Assembly: GCF_001865675.1 (NCBI RefSeq)
Contig: NZ_CP011319.1
Span: forward strand, 3,410,001 to 3,474,000
Length of the DNA: 64,000 nt
Direction: 5' to 3'
Origin: Janthinobacterium sp. 1_2014MBL_MicDiv
Lineage (GTDB): Bacteria > Pseudomonadota > Gammaproteobacteria > Burkholderiales > Burkholderiaceae_D
Shown here: positions 17,825 through 29,384 of the stretch, piece after piece
Layout of the letters: each line of letters opens with the position of its first letter
How positions within the stretch are numbered: position 1 is the first letter of the stretch
The notes under the pieces: generated by a model
Seen by the model: only the letters and a program-made list of their open reading frames with translations
Databases searched by the model: none
Told to the model about the DNA's origin: nothing
Made by a program: the position numbers and the translations under genes

Positions 17825-18997
17825 TCAGCTAAATAAACGCATGGCGCGGGTGGAACCGGCGGGAATGTCGGCCGCCTCCATTTCCTGGTAAAACTCCTGT
17901 ACCTGGCCGGCGATCTCGGCCAGCGCCGCATCGGACAGGGCCTGGTTGTAATCGTCGACGATGGTCGCGTCCAGGCGGCCCACCAGCGCGCGGGCGCAGG
18001 CGATCATGGCGCCGAAGCCGTCGCGCGCGGGCGCCACGCAGGGCACGTCCAGCAGCAGGGTCAAGCGGGGCGTGGTTTCCTCGGCCAGGGTGACGTTGGT
18101 CGACAGCGAGAACAGGAAACCGCCGTCGCCGTCGGGCATGACGAAGCGGCCATCGGGACGCACGTCGAAGCCTTGTTTCTCCAGCGCAAGCAACAAGGTG
18201 GAAATGGCCCACGGCGCGCCGTTGGTGTGCAGGTTCACGCCCAGCTGGGCATCGTGGCCGGCAACAAAGCGGTGCAGATTGCGCGCTTCGGCCATCACTT
18301 CCATCATGTCGGGCACTTCCGGCTCGGCGCCGATGTCGTCAGCCACGCCGCGCAGGCGCGTGACCAGTTCCGAGTATTCGAGTTCGTTCAAGGCCGTGCT
18401 GCGGCTGGCCAGCTGCACGCCGCCCTGCATCTTGGTATAGACACCGCCATGCGTGATCGGTTCCCAGTCGCCATTCACGTGCAAGCCGATGAAATGCACG
18501 GGCTTGTTGCCCACCAGGCGCAAGGTTTGCAGCACGGGCAGGATCTTGTCGCCGCGCACAGGCGCTTCCAGCGACAAGGGCAGCAGGCAGTCGATCAGCG
18601 GGTCGACCAGGCTGGTGGCCTGTTCGCTGGCCGCGCTCACTTCCTGCACGGGCGGCGCGGGTGGCGCGGCCACAGGAGCAGGCGCGGCCGGCGCGTCGCC
18701 CAGCGACGGTTCCGCATGCACCGGCGCGTCGGGCACGGCGGCCGGCGGCGGCGCGCCGAACGACGGCTCGGCCTTGGCGGACGGGGCCGCATCGAAGCGC
18801 GGTTCCTGGCGCAGCACCGGTTCCTGGGCTTCCACGGCGGGAGCGTCGCCATCGCGCATCAGCACGTCGTCATGGTCGGTGGAAAAAGCCCGCTCCACGC
18901 TTTTCTTGGCCTTGTATTCCTGCCATTTGTTGTACGAGAAAACGCCGACGATAAAGACGCCGCCGGCGCCGAACAAGGTAATTTGAAGGTCTGTCAT
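17825..18997 (-). CDS. zipA: Cell division protein ZipA-like (FtsZ-binding, C-terminal domain)
   Basis: Membrane-anchored FtsZ-binding protein. The 390 residues have an N-terminal membrane segment (about 7-22, 'LFGAGGVFIVGVFSYNKW') followed by the basic KAKKS stretch. A Pro/Ala/Glu-rich linker follows, then a C-terminal ZipA_C-like domain ('RFVMPDGDGGFLFSLSTNV', 'RLTLLLDVPCVAPARDGFGAM'). Sandwiched between smc (4-nt ATGA overlap) and ligA (14 bp gap), as in other Burkholderiales. The N-terminal half is too variable to align by eye, so function rests on the C-terminal domain, membrane anchor and context. Confidence 0.82.
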   Translation of the reverse strand: MTDLQITLFGAGGVFIVGVFSYNKWQEYKAKKSVERAFSTDHDDVLMRDGDAPAVEAQEPVLRQEPRFDAAPSAKAEPSFGAPPPAAVPDAPVHAEPSLGDAPAAPAPVAAPPAPPVQEVSAASEQATSLVDPLIDCLLPLSLEAPVRGDKILPVLQTLRLVGNKPVHFIGLHVNGDWEPITHGGVYTKMQGGVQLASRSTALNELEYSELVTRLRGVADDIGAEPEVPDMMEVMAEARNLHRFVAGHDAQLGVNLHTNGAPWAISTLLLALEKQGFDVRPDGRFVMPDGDGGFLFSLSTNVTLAEETTPRLTLLLDVPCVAPARDGFGAMIACARALVGRLDATIVDDYNQALSDAALAEIAGQVQEFYQEMEAADIPAGSTRAMRLFS

Positions 18998-21900
18998 GCT
19001 GCTTGTGCCTCGGTAGCAAAATTTGCGGCGGACTCCATGTCCACCGCCACGATGCGCGATACGCCCTGCTCCTGCATCGTCACACCGATCAATTGATGGG
19101 CCATTTCCATCGCAATCTTGTTATGCGAAATGAAAAGGAATTGGGTCTGGTCGGACATGCGCTTGACCATGCGGCAGAAGCGTTCCGTGTTCGAATCGTC
19201 CAGCGGTGCATCGACTTCGTCGAGCAGGCAGAACGGCGCCGGATTCAGGCGGAACATGGAAAACACCAATGCGGTCGCGGTCAGCGCTTTCTCACCACCC
19301 GACAACAGGTGGATGGTGGCATTTTTCTTGCCAGGCGGCTGTGCCATGACTTGTACACCGGAATCGAGAATCTCGTCGCCCGTCATGGTCAGTTTCGCCT
19401 GGCCGCCGCCAAACAGAATCGGGAACAGCTCGGAAAAGTGGTGATTGACCTTGTCGAACGTGTCTTGCAACAAGTCACGCGTTTCCTTGTCGATCTTGTG
19501 GATCGCGTCTTCCAGCGTGTTGATCGCTTCCGTCAGGTCGGCATTCTGGGCGTCGAGGAAATTCTTGCGCTCGGACGCCTGCGCCAGCTCGTCGAGCGCG
19601 GCCAGGTTGACGGCGCCCAGCGATGTGATGGCATTCGTCAGCCGCGTCACTTCGCCCTGCAAATACGATGGGCGCATGTCCGGATGCAACTTTTCCGTCA
19701 GGGCGGCCTCGTCGGCGCCCGACTCCAGCAGTTGCTGGGCAAACTGCTCCTGGTTCAGGCGCGCGGCCTGTTCCTTGAGCTGCATTTCCATGATCTTGTC
19801 GCGCTGCGGCTGCAGGCTGCGTTCCGACTGCGTGCGCGCATCTTCGGACAGGCGCAGCTGCTGCGTGATCTGGTCCAGTTCATGGCGCGCATCGGCCAGC
19901 GCCCGCTCCTGCGTCGTGCGGCGCTCGAGCAGATCCTGCAAGCCGTCGGCGGCCGCGCCGCTTTCCAGGCTGGCCAGTTCCTGCTGGCCCGCCTGCAGGC
20001 TGTCCGTCACCTGCTGCGCCTGCGTACTGGCCGTGGCGATGTTGCGGCGCAATTCCTCGATCTTCGCGCGGTGGGCTTTTTCCGCGTATTCCGTATCCTT
20101 GGCGGCCCGTTCCAGGTCGCGCAAGGCTTCGCGCGCCTCGGCCAGCCGCTGCTCCTTCTGCAGGAAGTCCGTGTGGCCGTCTTCGTGCGCTTCCTGCAAG
20201 TTGCCCAGTTCCATGTCCAGCTGTTCGAATTTCTCTTCCGATTCCAGCTTGGTCTGCATCTGTTCCGCTTCCTGCGCGGCGATCTCGGCCAGGTCCGCGC
20301 CGATCTGCGTGCTGCGCTGGTTGAAACGCGCTTCCACTTCGGACAGTTTCACCACGTCCAGTTGCAGCGTATGCACGGAAGACGTCAGCTGCTGTATGCG
20401 CAAGCGCAAGTCCGACAGGTTGCGCGTCAAGGCTGCCACGGCAGCGTCGGCCCTTACGGAACGGGCGCGCGCCTCTTCGGCCAGCAATTGCTGCGCGCGT
20501 AATTGTTTACCGATATTCTCGATTTCCTGCTGGCGGCCCAGCATGCCTTCCTGCTCCGAATCGGCCGCATAGAAGCGCACGCTGGTGGCCGTGACGACAT
20601 GGCCGGCGCGCGTGACGAAATAGCCGCCCGGCGGCAATTTGCCGCGCTCGGCCAGTGCCTCGGCCGCGTCTTCCACGGCATAGGCGTTGTACAGCCAGTC
20701 CTGCAGCAGGCCGCGCAAGCCCGGATCGTTGAGTTTCAGCAAGTTCAGGAACGGTTTCAGGCCGGCGATTTCCGGCACCGGCAGCGGCGCCACCGTCGAC
20801 GGCGCGTACAGGGCCAGCTTGGCCGGCGGCGCGTCCGCAAAGAAGGCCTTGGCCCAGTCGATATTCGACAGTTGCAGGGCCGACGTGCGCTCGCGCAAAA
20901 TCGATTCCATGGCCGCTTCCCAGCCCGCCTCGATCTGCAGTTTTTGCCACAGGCGCGGCAAGGTGTCGAGCTCGTGCTTTTTCAGCCACGGCTGGACCTT
21001 GCCCTGGGTCTGTACGCGTTCCTGCAATTGCTTCAAAGCGGAAAGGCGCGCTTCCAGCTGGGCGTTGGCGGCTGTTTCTGCATTGACCTGCGTTTGCGCC
21101 TCGGCGCGTTCCTGCTCGAGCTTGGGCTGCTGTTCCAGCGCCTCTTCCAGGTAGAATCCCTGCTCTTCCAGCGCCTGCTGCTTTTCTTCCAGCTGCAGCT
21201 TCAGGTTTTCCAGGTGGCTGCTGTCGGGCAGGCTCAGGCTGTTCTTTTCCTGCTGCAGGCGCTCGCGGCGCGTCAACAGGCTGGCCAGGATGTTCGAGGC
21301 GTTGCGCTGGTGCGCCGATTCCAGTTCCAGCTGCTGCTGTGCCTGCATGATCCTGGCCCGCGATTCCGTGCTCTTGTTTTGCGCGGCGCGCCAGGCGGCA
21401 TCGAGCTCGGGCAATTGCTCGCCCTTCTGTTCGGCCATCATTTGCGACTGTTCCACCTTCGCGGCCAGCTCTTCGAGGTGGAATTCCGCCTCTTCGATCT
21501 GTTCCTGGTATTCGCCGCCCTGCTGCGTCCACTGGTCGCGCTGGGCCGTCAGGGTGGCCAGCTGCGCCTGCAGGCGCGCGCGCGATTCGATGACGAACTT
21601 GATCTGCGCTTCCAGGCTGCCGATTTCCGCATTCGTCTGGTACAGATGGCCTTGCGCCGTGTGCAAACGGTCGCCCACGGCAAAGTGCGCCTGGCGCATC
21701 TGCTCCAGGGTCAGCTCGACATTGCGCAGCTTGGCCGTCTGCTCTTCCAGGTCCGTCTGCGCCTGTTCCACTTCGCGGAAATAGCGCGTCTGCTCGTTTT
21801 GCGCCTCGTTCTTGCGCAACAGCCAGAGCAGCTTCTGCTTTTCTTCCTGGTCCGCCTGCAAGGCGTGGAAACGCGTGGCCACGGCCGCCTGCGCTTCGAG

Positions 21901-22521
21901 CTTTTCCAGGTTGGCATTGAGTTCGCGCAAGATATCTTCCACGCGCAGCAAGTTTTCGCGCGTGTCCTGCAAGCGGTTTTCCGTCTCGCGGCGGCGTTCC
22001 TTGTACTTGGAAACTCCGGCCGCCTCTTCCAGGAAGACGCGCAACTCCTCGGGGCGCGATTCGATGATGCGCGAAATCATGCCCTGGCCGATGATGGCGT
22101 AGGCGCGCGGGCCGAGGCCCGTGCCGAGGAAGATGTCCTGGATGTCGCGCCGGCGCACGGGCTGGCCGTTGATGTAATAGGTGGAGGTGCCGTCGCGCGT
22201 CAAGGTGCGCTTGACGGCGATCTCGGCATACTGGCCCCACTGGCCCGACGCCTTGCCATCGTTATTGTCGAACACCAGTTCGACGGAGGCGCGCCCGGCC
22301 GGCTTGCGGTGGGTGGAACCGTTGAAAATGACGTCCTGCATCGACTCGCCGCGCAATTCGGATGCTTTCGATTCGCCCAGCACCCAGCGCACGGCGTCGA
22401 TGATGTTCGACTTGCCGCAGCCATTCGGCCCGACCACGCCCACCAGCTGGCCTGGCACCTGGAAATTGGTGGGATCGACGAAAGACTTAAATCCCGACAA
22501 CTTGATGGAAGAGAGACGCAC
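18994..22521 (-). CDS. smc: Chromosome segregation protein SMC
   Basis: Condensin ATPase that organises and helps segregate the chromosome. The 1175 residues show Walker A GPNGCGKS at 31-38, long coiled coils on both sides of a hinge (about 510-650, glycine-rich 'LPPGGYFVTRAGHVVT'), and the C-terminal signature 'LLSGGEKALTATALVFSMF' with Walker B 'FCLLDEVDAPLDDSN'. It is first gene of a five-gene operon. No scpA or scpB lies in the window. Confidence 0.97.
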   Translation of the reverse strand: MRLSSIKLSGFKSFVDPTNFQVPGQLVGVVGPNGCGKSNIIDAVRWVLGESKASELRGESMQDVIFNGSTHRKPAGRASVELVFDNNDGKASGQWGQYAEIAVKRTLTRDGTSTYYINGQPVRRRDIQDIFLGTGLGPRAYAIIGQGMISRIIESRPEELRVFLEEAAGVSKYKERRRETENRLQDTRENLLRVEDILRELNANLEKLEAQAAVATRFHALQADQEEKQKLLWLLRKNEAQNEQTRYFREVEQAQTDLEEQTAKLRNVELTLEQMRQAHFAVGDRLHTAQGHLYQTNAEIGSLEAQIKFVIESRARLQAQLATLTAQRDQWTQQGGEYQEQIEEAEFHLEELAAKVEQSQMMAEQKGEQLPELDAAWRAAQNKSTESRARIMQAQQQLELESAHQRNASNILASLLTRRERLQQEKNSLSLPDSSHLENLKLQLEEKQQALEEQGFYLEEALEQQPKLEQERAEAQTQVNAETAANAQLEARLSALKQLQERVQTQGKVQPWLKKHELDTLPRLWQKLQIEAGWEAAMESILRERTSALQLSNIDWAKAFFADAPPAKLALYAPSTVAPLPVPEIAGLKPFLNLLKLNDPGLRGLLQDWLYNAYAVEDAAEALAERGKLPPGGYFVTRAGHVVTATSVRFYAADSEQEGMLGRQQEIENIGKQLRAQQLLAEEARARSVRADAAVAALTRNLSDLRLRIQQLTSSVHTLQLDVVKLSEVEARFNQRSTQIGADLAEIAAQEAEQMQTKLESEEKFEQLDMELGNLQEAHEDGHTDFLQKEQRLAEAREALRDLERAAKDTEYAEKAHRAKIEELRRNIATASTQAQQVTDSLQAGQQELASLESGAAADGLQDLLERRTTQERALADARHELDQITQQLRLSEDARTQSERSLQPQRDKIMEMQLKEQAARLNQEQFAQQLLESGADEAALTEKLHPDMRPSYLQGEVTRLTNAITSLGAVNLAALDELAQASERKNFLDAQNADLTEAINTLEDAIHKIDKETRDLLQDTFDKVNHHFSELFPILFGGGQAKLTMTGDEILDSGVQVMAQPPGKKNATIHLLSGGEKALTATALVFSMFRLNPAPFCLLDEVDAPLDDSNTERFCRMVKRMSDQTQFLFISHNKIAMEMAHQLIGVTMQEQGVSRIVAVDMESAANFATEAQAA

Positions 22522-22716
22522 GTGTTTTAGAGTTCCTGGCCTATGCTGGCGGTTGATTTATGGGTGAACCCGGTTCGTATTCAGTTTTATGGTCACCACG
22601 GCCACCGTGACCGCCATTGCGGCGATGGCAGTCCGGTCACGCACGGCTGAAAAGTGGTTCATCATACCATTTCCTGATGCTTTTCTGGCCAAAAAACAGC
22701 AGTCCCAGCCTGCGCA

Positions 22717-23352
22717 TCACGGGGCGGGACGGCCATCTTGCGCCAGTTTCCAGTCCGCGCGCGAAAAAACGCGCTCATGGCCGGACAAGGCCATGGCCAG
22801 TTTTTGCAGCCACTGCTCGGTCGGCATCGGTTCCGCCTTGAAGCTGAGGGCGATCATCAGCACCAGGCAAGCCAGCGCCAGCGCATGGCTGACGGCGATG
22901 TTGACGGCGCCGCGGGCGCTCCACATGAAACCCAGCGCCACCGCCAGGCCCAGCACGCAGCCGCTGACGGCTTCCGACACGCTGTGCGCATGCACCACCA
23001 CGCGCGAAATGGCCACCAGCACGGCGAACGCCACGCCGCAAGCGACACCCGCATGGCGCCAGCGCGGGTCGGCCCGCTGCAACAGGACATACAGCAAGAC
23101 GGGAAACACGGCGCCAGCGCGCATGGCGTGGCCGCTGAAACCCGTGAAGTCGAGCGCGCTGCTGCCCACGCCCCAGCTCATGAAGGCCAGCTTCGACAGC
23201 ACCACCAGGGCCAGGCCGCCGCCGTACCACAGGCTCCAGCTGAGCACCAGCTTCCACTGGCGCGACACCAGCAGCCACAGGGCGATGGCCGCACCGGCCG
23301 GCCCCATCAGGGACATGTCGGCCGTAAAAGAAATCCCGTTCCACCAAGTCAT
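22717..23352 (-). CDS. PAP2-superfamily membrane phosphatase-like protein
   Basis: 211 residues with about five or six hydrophobic segments. The PAP2 core is visible as 'FSGHAMRAGAV' (motif 2, SGH) and 'SRVVVHAHSVSE' (motif 3, SR-x5-H-x3-E). The final acidic residue is Glu where the family has Asp, and the first motif (K-x6-RP) is not evident, so phosphatase activity on a lipid phosphate is possible but uncertain. It is on the same strand as the ClpP-like gene, 157 bp away. Confidence 0.68.
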   Translation of the reverse strand: MTWWNGISFTADMSLMGPAGAAIALWLLVSRQWKLVLSWSLWYGGGLALVVLSKLAFMSWGVGSSALDFTGFSGHAMRAGAVFPVLLYVLLQRADPRWRHAGVACGVAFAVLVAISRVVVHAHSVSEAVSGCVLGLAVALGFMWSARGAVNIAVSHALALACLVLMIALSFKAEPMPTEQWLQKLAMALSGHERVFSRADWKLAQDGRPAP

Positions 23353-23488
23353 CGTGCCTGCGCTTATTCATGATCAACGCGCACTATGCCATGACATGGC
23401 CCGGTTCAGCGCGCCTTTTGATGCACTGCGGCGAAGAATTACATTCCATTACAAAATTTCCACATGAAAATAACCCTCGCCGCCATCA

Positions 23489-23504
23489 CCGGTGCAGGCA
23501 CCGG
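23489..23504 (-). other. Hairpin just after the ClpP-like gene
   Basis: CCGGTGC and GCACCGG pair perfectly around a 2-nt loop, 5 bp past the stop of the minus-strand ClpP-like gene. No U tract follows directly, so it is a weak terminator or 3' stabiliser candidate. Confidence 0.4.
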
Positions 23505-23509
23505 AATGC

Positions 23510-24082
23510 TCAGATATTCGTCAGGCGCTTGCCCTTCGGCGGCGTGAAATCGCGGATCGAGGCGATCATGCCCACGTCCAGCGCCTGGTCGGCCGTCAGG
23601 TGCAGGTCGGAATATGCGTGCACCTGCCACTGCTCTTCCGTCAGGCTGACGTGGTTGCGCAGGATGCGCTCGGTGCGCATGTCATCGGCGCGCAAGCCCT
23701 CGACGATGATGCTGAGCGCATCGGGCCGCGAGCCGGGCGACGCCGTCGCGTGCGACTTGTGCACCATGAAGCGGGCCGTGTCGCTGGCATGGCGCTGGCG
23801 CCCCGCCAGGAACAGGGTCACGGCAATCGATGCCACGGCGCCCGCATTGTAGGTGATGATGTCGAGCGGCAACTTGCTGAGGTAGTTGTACAGGCAGATG
23901 CCGTCGCTGACATAGCCGCCGTTCGACTGGATCAGGATGTGCGCGGTGGTGAGCTTGTCTTCCGTGATGTCGGCCACGGCATTGAAGACGCGCCGCACCA
24001 TATCGCTGTTGACGTCGCCGGAGAGGGTGAAATACCCGTGCTGCTCGGTGTTGTTTTGCGTCTCGCTTTGTGTAGTGTTCAT
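23510..24082 (-). CDS. ClpP-like serine protease subunit (stand-alone)
   Basis: 190 residues from the start at 24082, which gives MNTTQSETQNNTEQHGYFTL. The frame is open upstream, but that region is GC-skewed spacer. The ClpP fold residues align: S85 in 'NAGAVASIAVTLFLAG', H108 in 'RFMVHKSH' and D159 in 'YSDLHLTADQAL'. It also has the 'IQSNGGYVSDG' strand seen in ClpP-family proteins. It is divergent from gcvT and has no clpX/clpA neighbour, so it is a ClpP paralogue of unknown partner. Confidence 0.8.
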   Translation of the reverse strand: MNTTQSETQNNTEQHGYFTLSGDVNSDMVRRVFNAVADITEDKLTTAHILIQSNGGYVSDGICLYNYLSKLPLDIITYNAGAVASIAVTLFLAGRQRHASDTARFMVHKSHATASPGSRPDALSIIVEGLRADDMRTERILRNHVSLTEEQWQVHAYSDLHLTADQALDVGMIASIRDFTPPKGKRLTNI

Positions 24083-24132
24083 GGCAGGCACCCGCAAGAA
24101 AGCCAGGCTTTCATGATAGCGCATTCGCGCGC

Positions 24133-24158
24133 GGGCGGGCGCCCTTTTGCGCCCGCCC
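24133..24158. other. Perfect 10-bp GC-rich hairpin upstream of the ClpP-like gene
   Basis: GGGCGGGCGC and GCGCCCGCCC pair perfectly around a CCTTTT loop, between the ClpP-like start and the gcv promoter. There is no U tract on either side. It may insulate the two divergent units or form a leader structure in the ClpP-like mRNA. Confidence 0.4.
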
Positions 24159-24218
24159 GGCCTGCCGCCAGCCCCGCAAACAAGCGCCTTGGCGGCGCCG
24201 GAACAACGTCTTTTCAGA

Positions 24219-24247
24219 TTGACAGAAAGACCCTGCTGGCATATATT
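24219..24247 (+). promoter_or_regulatory. Consensus promoter for the gcv operon
   Basis: TTGACA (24219-24224), 17-bp spacer, TATATT (24242-24247). The predicted start near 24254 places the transcript start just before the first glycine aptamer. Confidence 0.85.
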
Positions 24248-24257
24248 CCTCACACTT

Positions 24258-24470
24258 GATCGGGAGAGGGCAAACCAGCGTTGCCGCCGAAGGGGCACTA
24301 CCCAAAAACTCTCAGGCAAAAGGACCGATCAGGCGGACTGAAGCTGTTGCTTTGGCGACATGTTTTAGCTCAACTCTGGAGAGCGACCGCGGCACATGCC
24401 GGCGGTCCACCGAAGGGGCGCACGGGGCAAGCCCCCGTAATCTCTCAGGTACAAAGGACAGGGGGGTCAG
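24258..24470 (+). promoter_or_regulatory. Tandem glycine riboswitch
   Basis: Two glycine aptamers in series. The first spans 24258-24330 (closing GATCGG/CCGATC, core CCGAAGGGGC and CTCTCAGGCAAAAGGACCGA). The second runs from about 24373 to 24470 (core CCGAAGGGGC, TCTCAGGTACAAAGGACAG). Both contain the conserved GGAGAG start and AAAGGAC end. They precede gcvT by about 75 nt, where an ACAAGCC/GGCTTTGT hairpin may form the expression platform. In known systems glycine binding turns the cleavage operon on. Confidence 0.96.
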
Positions 24471-24544
24471 TGATCACGCCGACAAGCCGTGTTTGGCTTT
24501 GTGTGTTCTGTTAACTTCCCCTTTACCTTCGTCCCGAGGATTCA

Positions 24545-25666
24545 ATGACGCTCAAAGCGACCCCACTCAATAACGCCCACCGTGCCCTCGGCGCCCGCAT
24601 GGTCGATTTCGGCGGCTGGGACATGCCTGTCAACTACGGCTCGCAAATCGAAGAGCACCACGCCGTGCGCGGCGACGCCGGCATGTTCGACGTGTCGCAT
24701 ATGTGCGTGGTCGACATCGAGGGCCCGAACGTGCGCGCCTTCCTGCGCGGCTTGCTCGCCAACAACGTTGACAAACTGCAAGTGTCGGGCAAGGCGCTGT
24801 ATTCGTGCATGCTGAATGCCGAAGGCACCGTCATCGATGACTTGATCGTCTACTTCTTCAACGAAAACTGGTTCCGCCTCGTCGTCAACGCGGGCACGGC
24901 TGAAAAAGACGTGGCCTGGATGCAGCAGCAAAATACGGCCACCAACAGCGGCCTGACGATCACCGAGCGCCGCGACGGCAATGCCCCCATGGCCCTGGTG
25001 GCCGTGCAAGGCCCGAACGCGCGCGCCAAGGTATGGCAAGTGCTGCCGGAAACGCAAGCCGCGTCCGACGCCATCAAGCCATTCAATGTCGTCATCGTCA
25101 AGGACACGGCGTTCGGCGAAGTCATGCTGGCGCGCACCGGCTACACGGGCGAAGACGGCTTCGAGATCGGCGTCGCCGCCACCCAGGTGGAAGCACTGTG
25201 GAACGCCCTGGCGGCAGCGGGCGTCAAGCCGGCCGGCCTGGGCGCGCGCGACACCCTGCGCCTGGAAGCGGGCATGAACCTGTACGGCCAGGACATGGAT
25301 GAAAGCGTCAACCCGCTCGACGCGGGCCTGGCGTGGACCATCGACCTGGTCAGCGAGCGCGACTTCATCGGCAAGGCCGCCCTGCTGGCCCAAGGCCAGA
25401 ACGCGCAATTCGTCGGACTGATCCTGCGCGAAAAAGGCGGCGTGCTGCGCGCCCACCAGAAAGTCATCATCGCCGGCAGCAACGCCACGGGCGAAATCAC
25501 CAGCGGCACCTTCAGCCCGACCATGCAGGAAGCGATCGCCCTGGCGCGCGTGCCGAACGGCGTGAAGGTGGGTGACACCGTGCACGTGGAAATCCGCGGC
25601 AAGCGGCTGGCCGCTTCCGTCGTCAAGCTGCCTTTCGTGCGTAACGGTAAAATCCTGGCTGCGTAA
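24545..25666 (+). CDS. gcvT: Glycine cleavage system T protein (aminomethyltransferase)
   Basis: Transfers the methylene from the H-protein-bound intermediate to tetrahydrofolate and releases ammonia. 373 residues, a normal length. Family blocks include 'GARMVDFGGWDMPVNYGSQIEEHHAVR', 'FDVSHM' and 'TGYTGEDGFEI'. A GAGGA lies 5 nt before the ATG. It is first in the riboswitch-controlled gcvT-gcvH-gcvP unit. Confidence 0.98.
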   Translation: MTLKATPLNNAHRALGARMVDFGGWDMPVNYGSQIEEHHAVRGDAGMFDVSHMCVVDIEGPNVRAFLRGLLANNVDKLQVSGKALYSCMLNAEGTVIDDLIVYFFNENWFRLVVNAGTAEKDVAWMQQQNTATNSGLTITERRDGNAPMALVAVQGPNARAKVWQVLPETQAASDAIKPFNVVIVKDTAFGEVMLARTGYTGEDGFEIGVAATQVEALWNALAAAGVKPAGLGARDTLRLEAGMNLYGQDMDESVNPLDAGLAWTIDLVSERDFIGKAALLAQGQNAQFVGLILREKGGVLRAHQKVIIAGSNATGEITSGTFSPTMQEAIALARVPNGVKVGDTVHVEIRGKRLAASVVKLPFVRNGKILAA

Positions 25667-25737
25667 GGTTTTATAGAGCCGCCCGCAAGACCGTACAACC
25701 ATAATCAATAACGAACACTTACCATCTGGAGCCATAC

Positions 25738-26118
25738 ATGAACATTCCTGCAGACCTGAAGTACACCGCATCCCACGAATGGGTACGCCTTGAAGGCGAC
25801 GGCACGATCACCGTCGGCATCACCGAATACGCGCAGGATGCACTGGGCGACATCGTCTTCGTCGAACTGCCAACCGTGGGCAACACCTACGGCGCCGGCG
25901 ACGACGCCGCCGTGGTGGAATCGGTCAAGGCAGCGAGCGACATCTACGCGCCGATCGCCGGCGAAGTCGTGGCCGTCAACGACGCCGTGGTCAATTCGCC
26001 TGAATCGATCAACGCCGACGCCTACGCCAACTGGCTGTTCAAGATCAAGCCAGCCGACGTGTCGGCCCTGGACGGCTTGCTTGACGCTGCCGCCTATGGC
26101 GCCACCACCGGCGCCTGA
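25738..26118 (+). CDS. gcvH: Glycine cleavage system H protein
   Basis: Lipoyl carrier protein that shuttles the aminomethyl group between P, T and L proteins. 126 residues; the lipoylated lysine is K64 in 'VVESVKAASDIY', and 'SHEWVRLEG' is near the N-terminus. CTGGAG before the ATG is a good ribosome binding site. It is 71 bp after gcvT. Confidence 0.98.
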   Translation: MNIPADLKYTASHEWVRLEGDGTITVGITEYAQDALGDIVFVELPTVGNTYGAGDDAAVVESVKAASDIYAPIAGEVVAVNDAVVNSPESINADAYANWLFKIKPADVSALDGLLDAAAYGATTGA

Positions 26119-26131
26119 TCGCGTTTGATAC

Positions 26132-26164
26132 ACGGGCCGCGTTTGCGGCCCGTTTGCATTTTTT
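26132..26164 (+). terminator. Terminator-like hairpin between gcvH and gcvP
   Basis: ACGGGCCGC and GCGGCCCGT pair perfectly around GTTT (26132-26153), followed by TTGCATTTTTT. It has the form of an intrinsic terminator inside the operon, so it would lower gcvP relative to gcvT/H or separate the transcripts. Confidence 0.75.
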
Positions 26165-26221
26165 CTGCGCTGCGCCCGCGCGCCGCATCCCGGTTTTTCA
26201 GTCTTTTTTGGCCTCTATATC

Positions 26222-29122
<2,901 letters not shown>

Positions 29123-29161
29123 ACGCCAGGCGCCCGCTTTCGCGGGCCTGTCGGCGACAAG

Positions 29162-29189
29162 AAGGCAGGCCATTCGGCCTGCCTTTTTT
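29162..29189 (+). terminator. Intrinsic terminator after gcvP
   Basis: AAGGCAGGCC and GGCCTGCCTT form a perfect 10-bp stem with an ATTC loop, followed by further T residues. It is 40 bp past the gcvP stop and ends the operon. Confidence 0.92.
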
Positions 29190-29212
29190 CATGCACGCAT
29201 GAACATGGCTGT

Positions 29213-29304
29213 GTAGCCTGGATTAGCGGAACGTAATCCAAGCTCGCCACCGGCTTTGTCAACGCTGTTGTCGGATTACGCGCTGGCACGCTAATCCGAC
29301 CTAC
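29213..29304. repeat. GTAG...GGATTAGC-type intergenic palindrome (family C)
   Basis: Ends are GTAG and CTAC. The left half has GGATTAGCG...CGTAATCC, and the right half has GGATTACGC...CGCTAATCC. Each half is palindromic and the whole is an inverted repeat. Sequences of this GGATTAG/TAATCC type are, from memory, common between genes in many proteobacteria. No coding potential. Confidence 0.65.
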
Positions 29305-29335
29305 TGACTGGCGAAAGCCAGGGGCATTAAAACAG

Positions 29336-29366
29336 AACGGCAGACCGATGGTCTGCCGTTTTTTTA
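29336..29366. terminator. Strong hairpin terminator between gcvP and the small membrane ORF
   Basis: AACGGCAGACC and GGTCTGCCGTT pair perfectly around GAT, with seven T after it on the plus strand. On the minus strand, 18 bp past the 52-residue ORF, the hairpin is followed by a weaker CTGTTTTAATG. It is probably a back-to-back terminator. Confidence 0.8.
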
Positions 29367-29384
29367 TTGTCGCCAGCCTGATCG

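Noticed and set aside
16167..17891. 574-codon plus-strand open frame
   Set aside because: Opposite ligA; low-complexity composition, no family motif.
20503..22530. 675-codon plus-strand open frame
   Set aside because: Opposite the smc coiled coil; Leu/Gln/Arg-rich translation is a shadow of the heptads.
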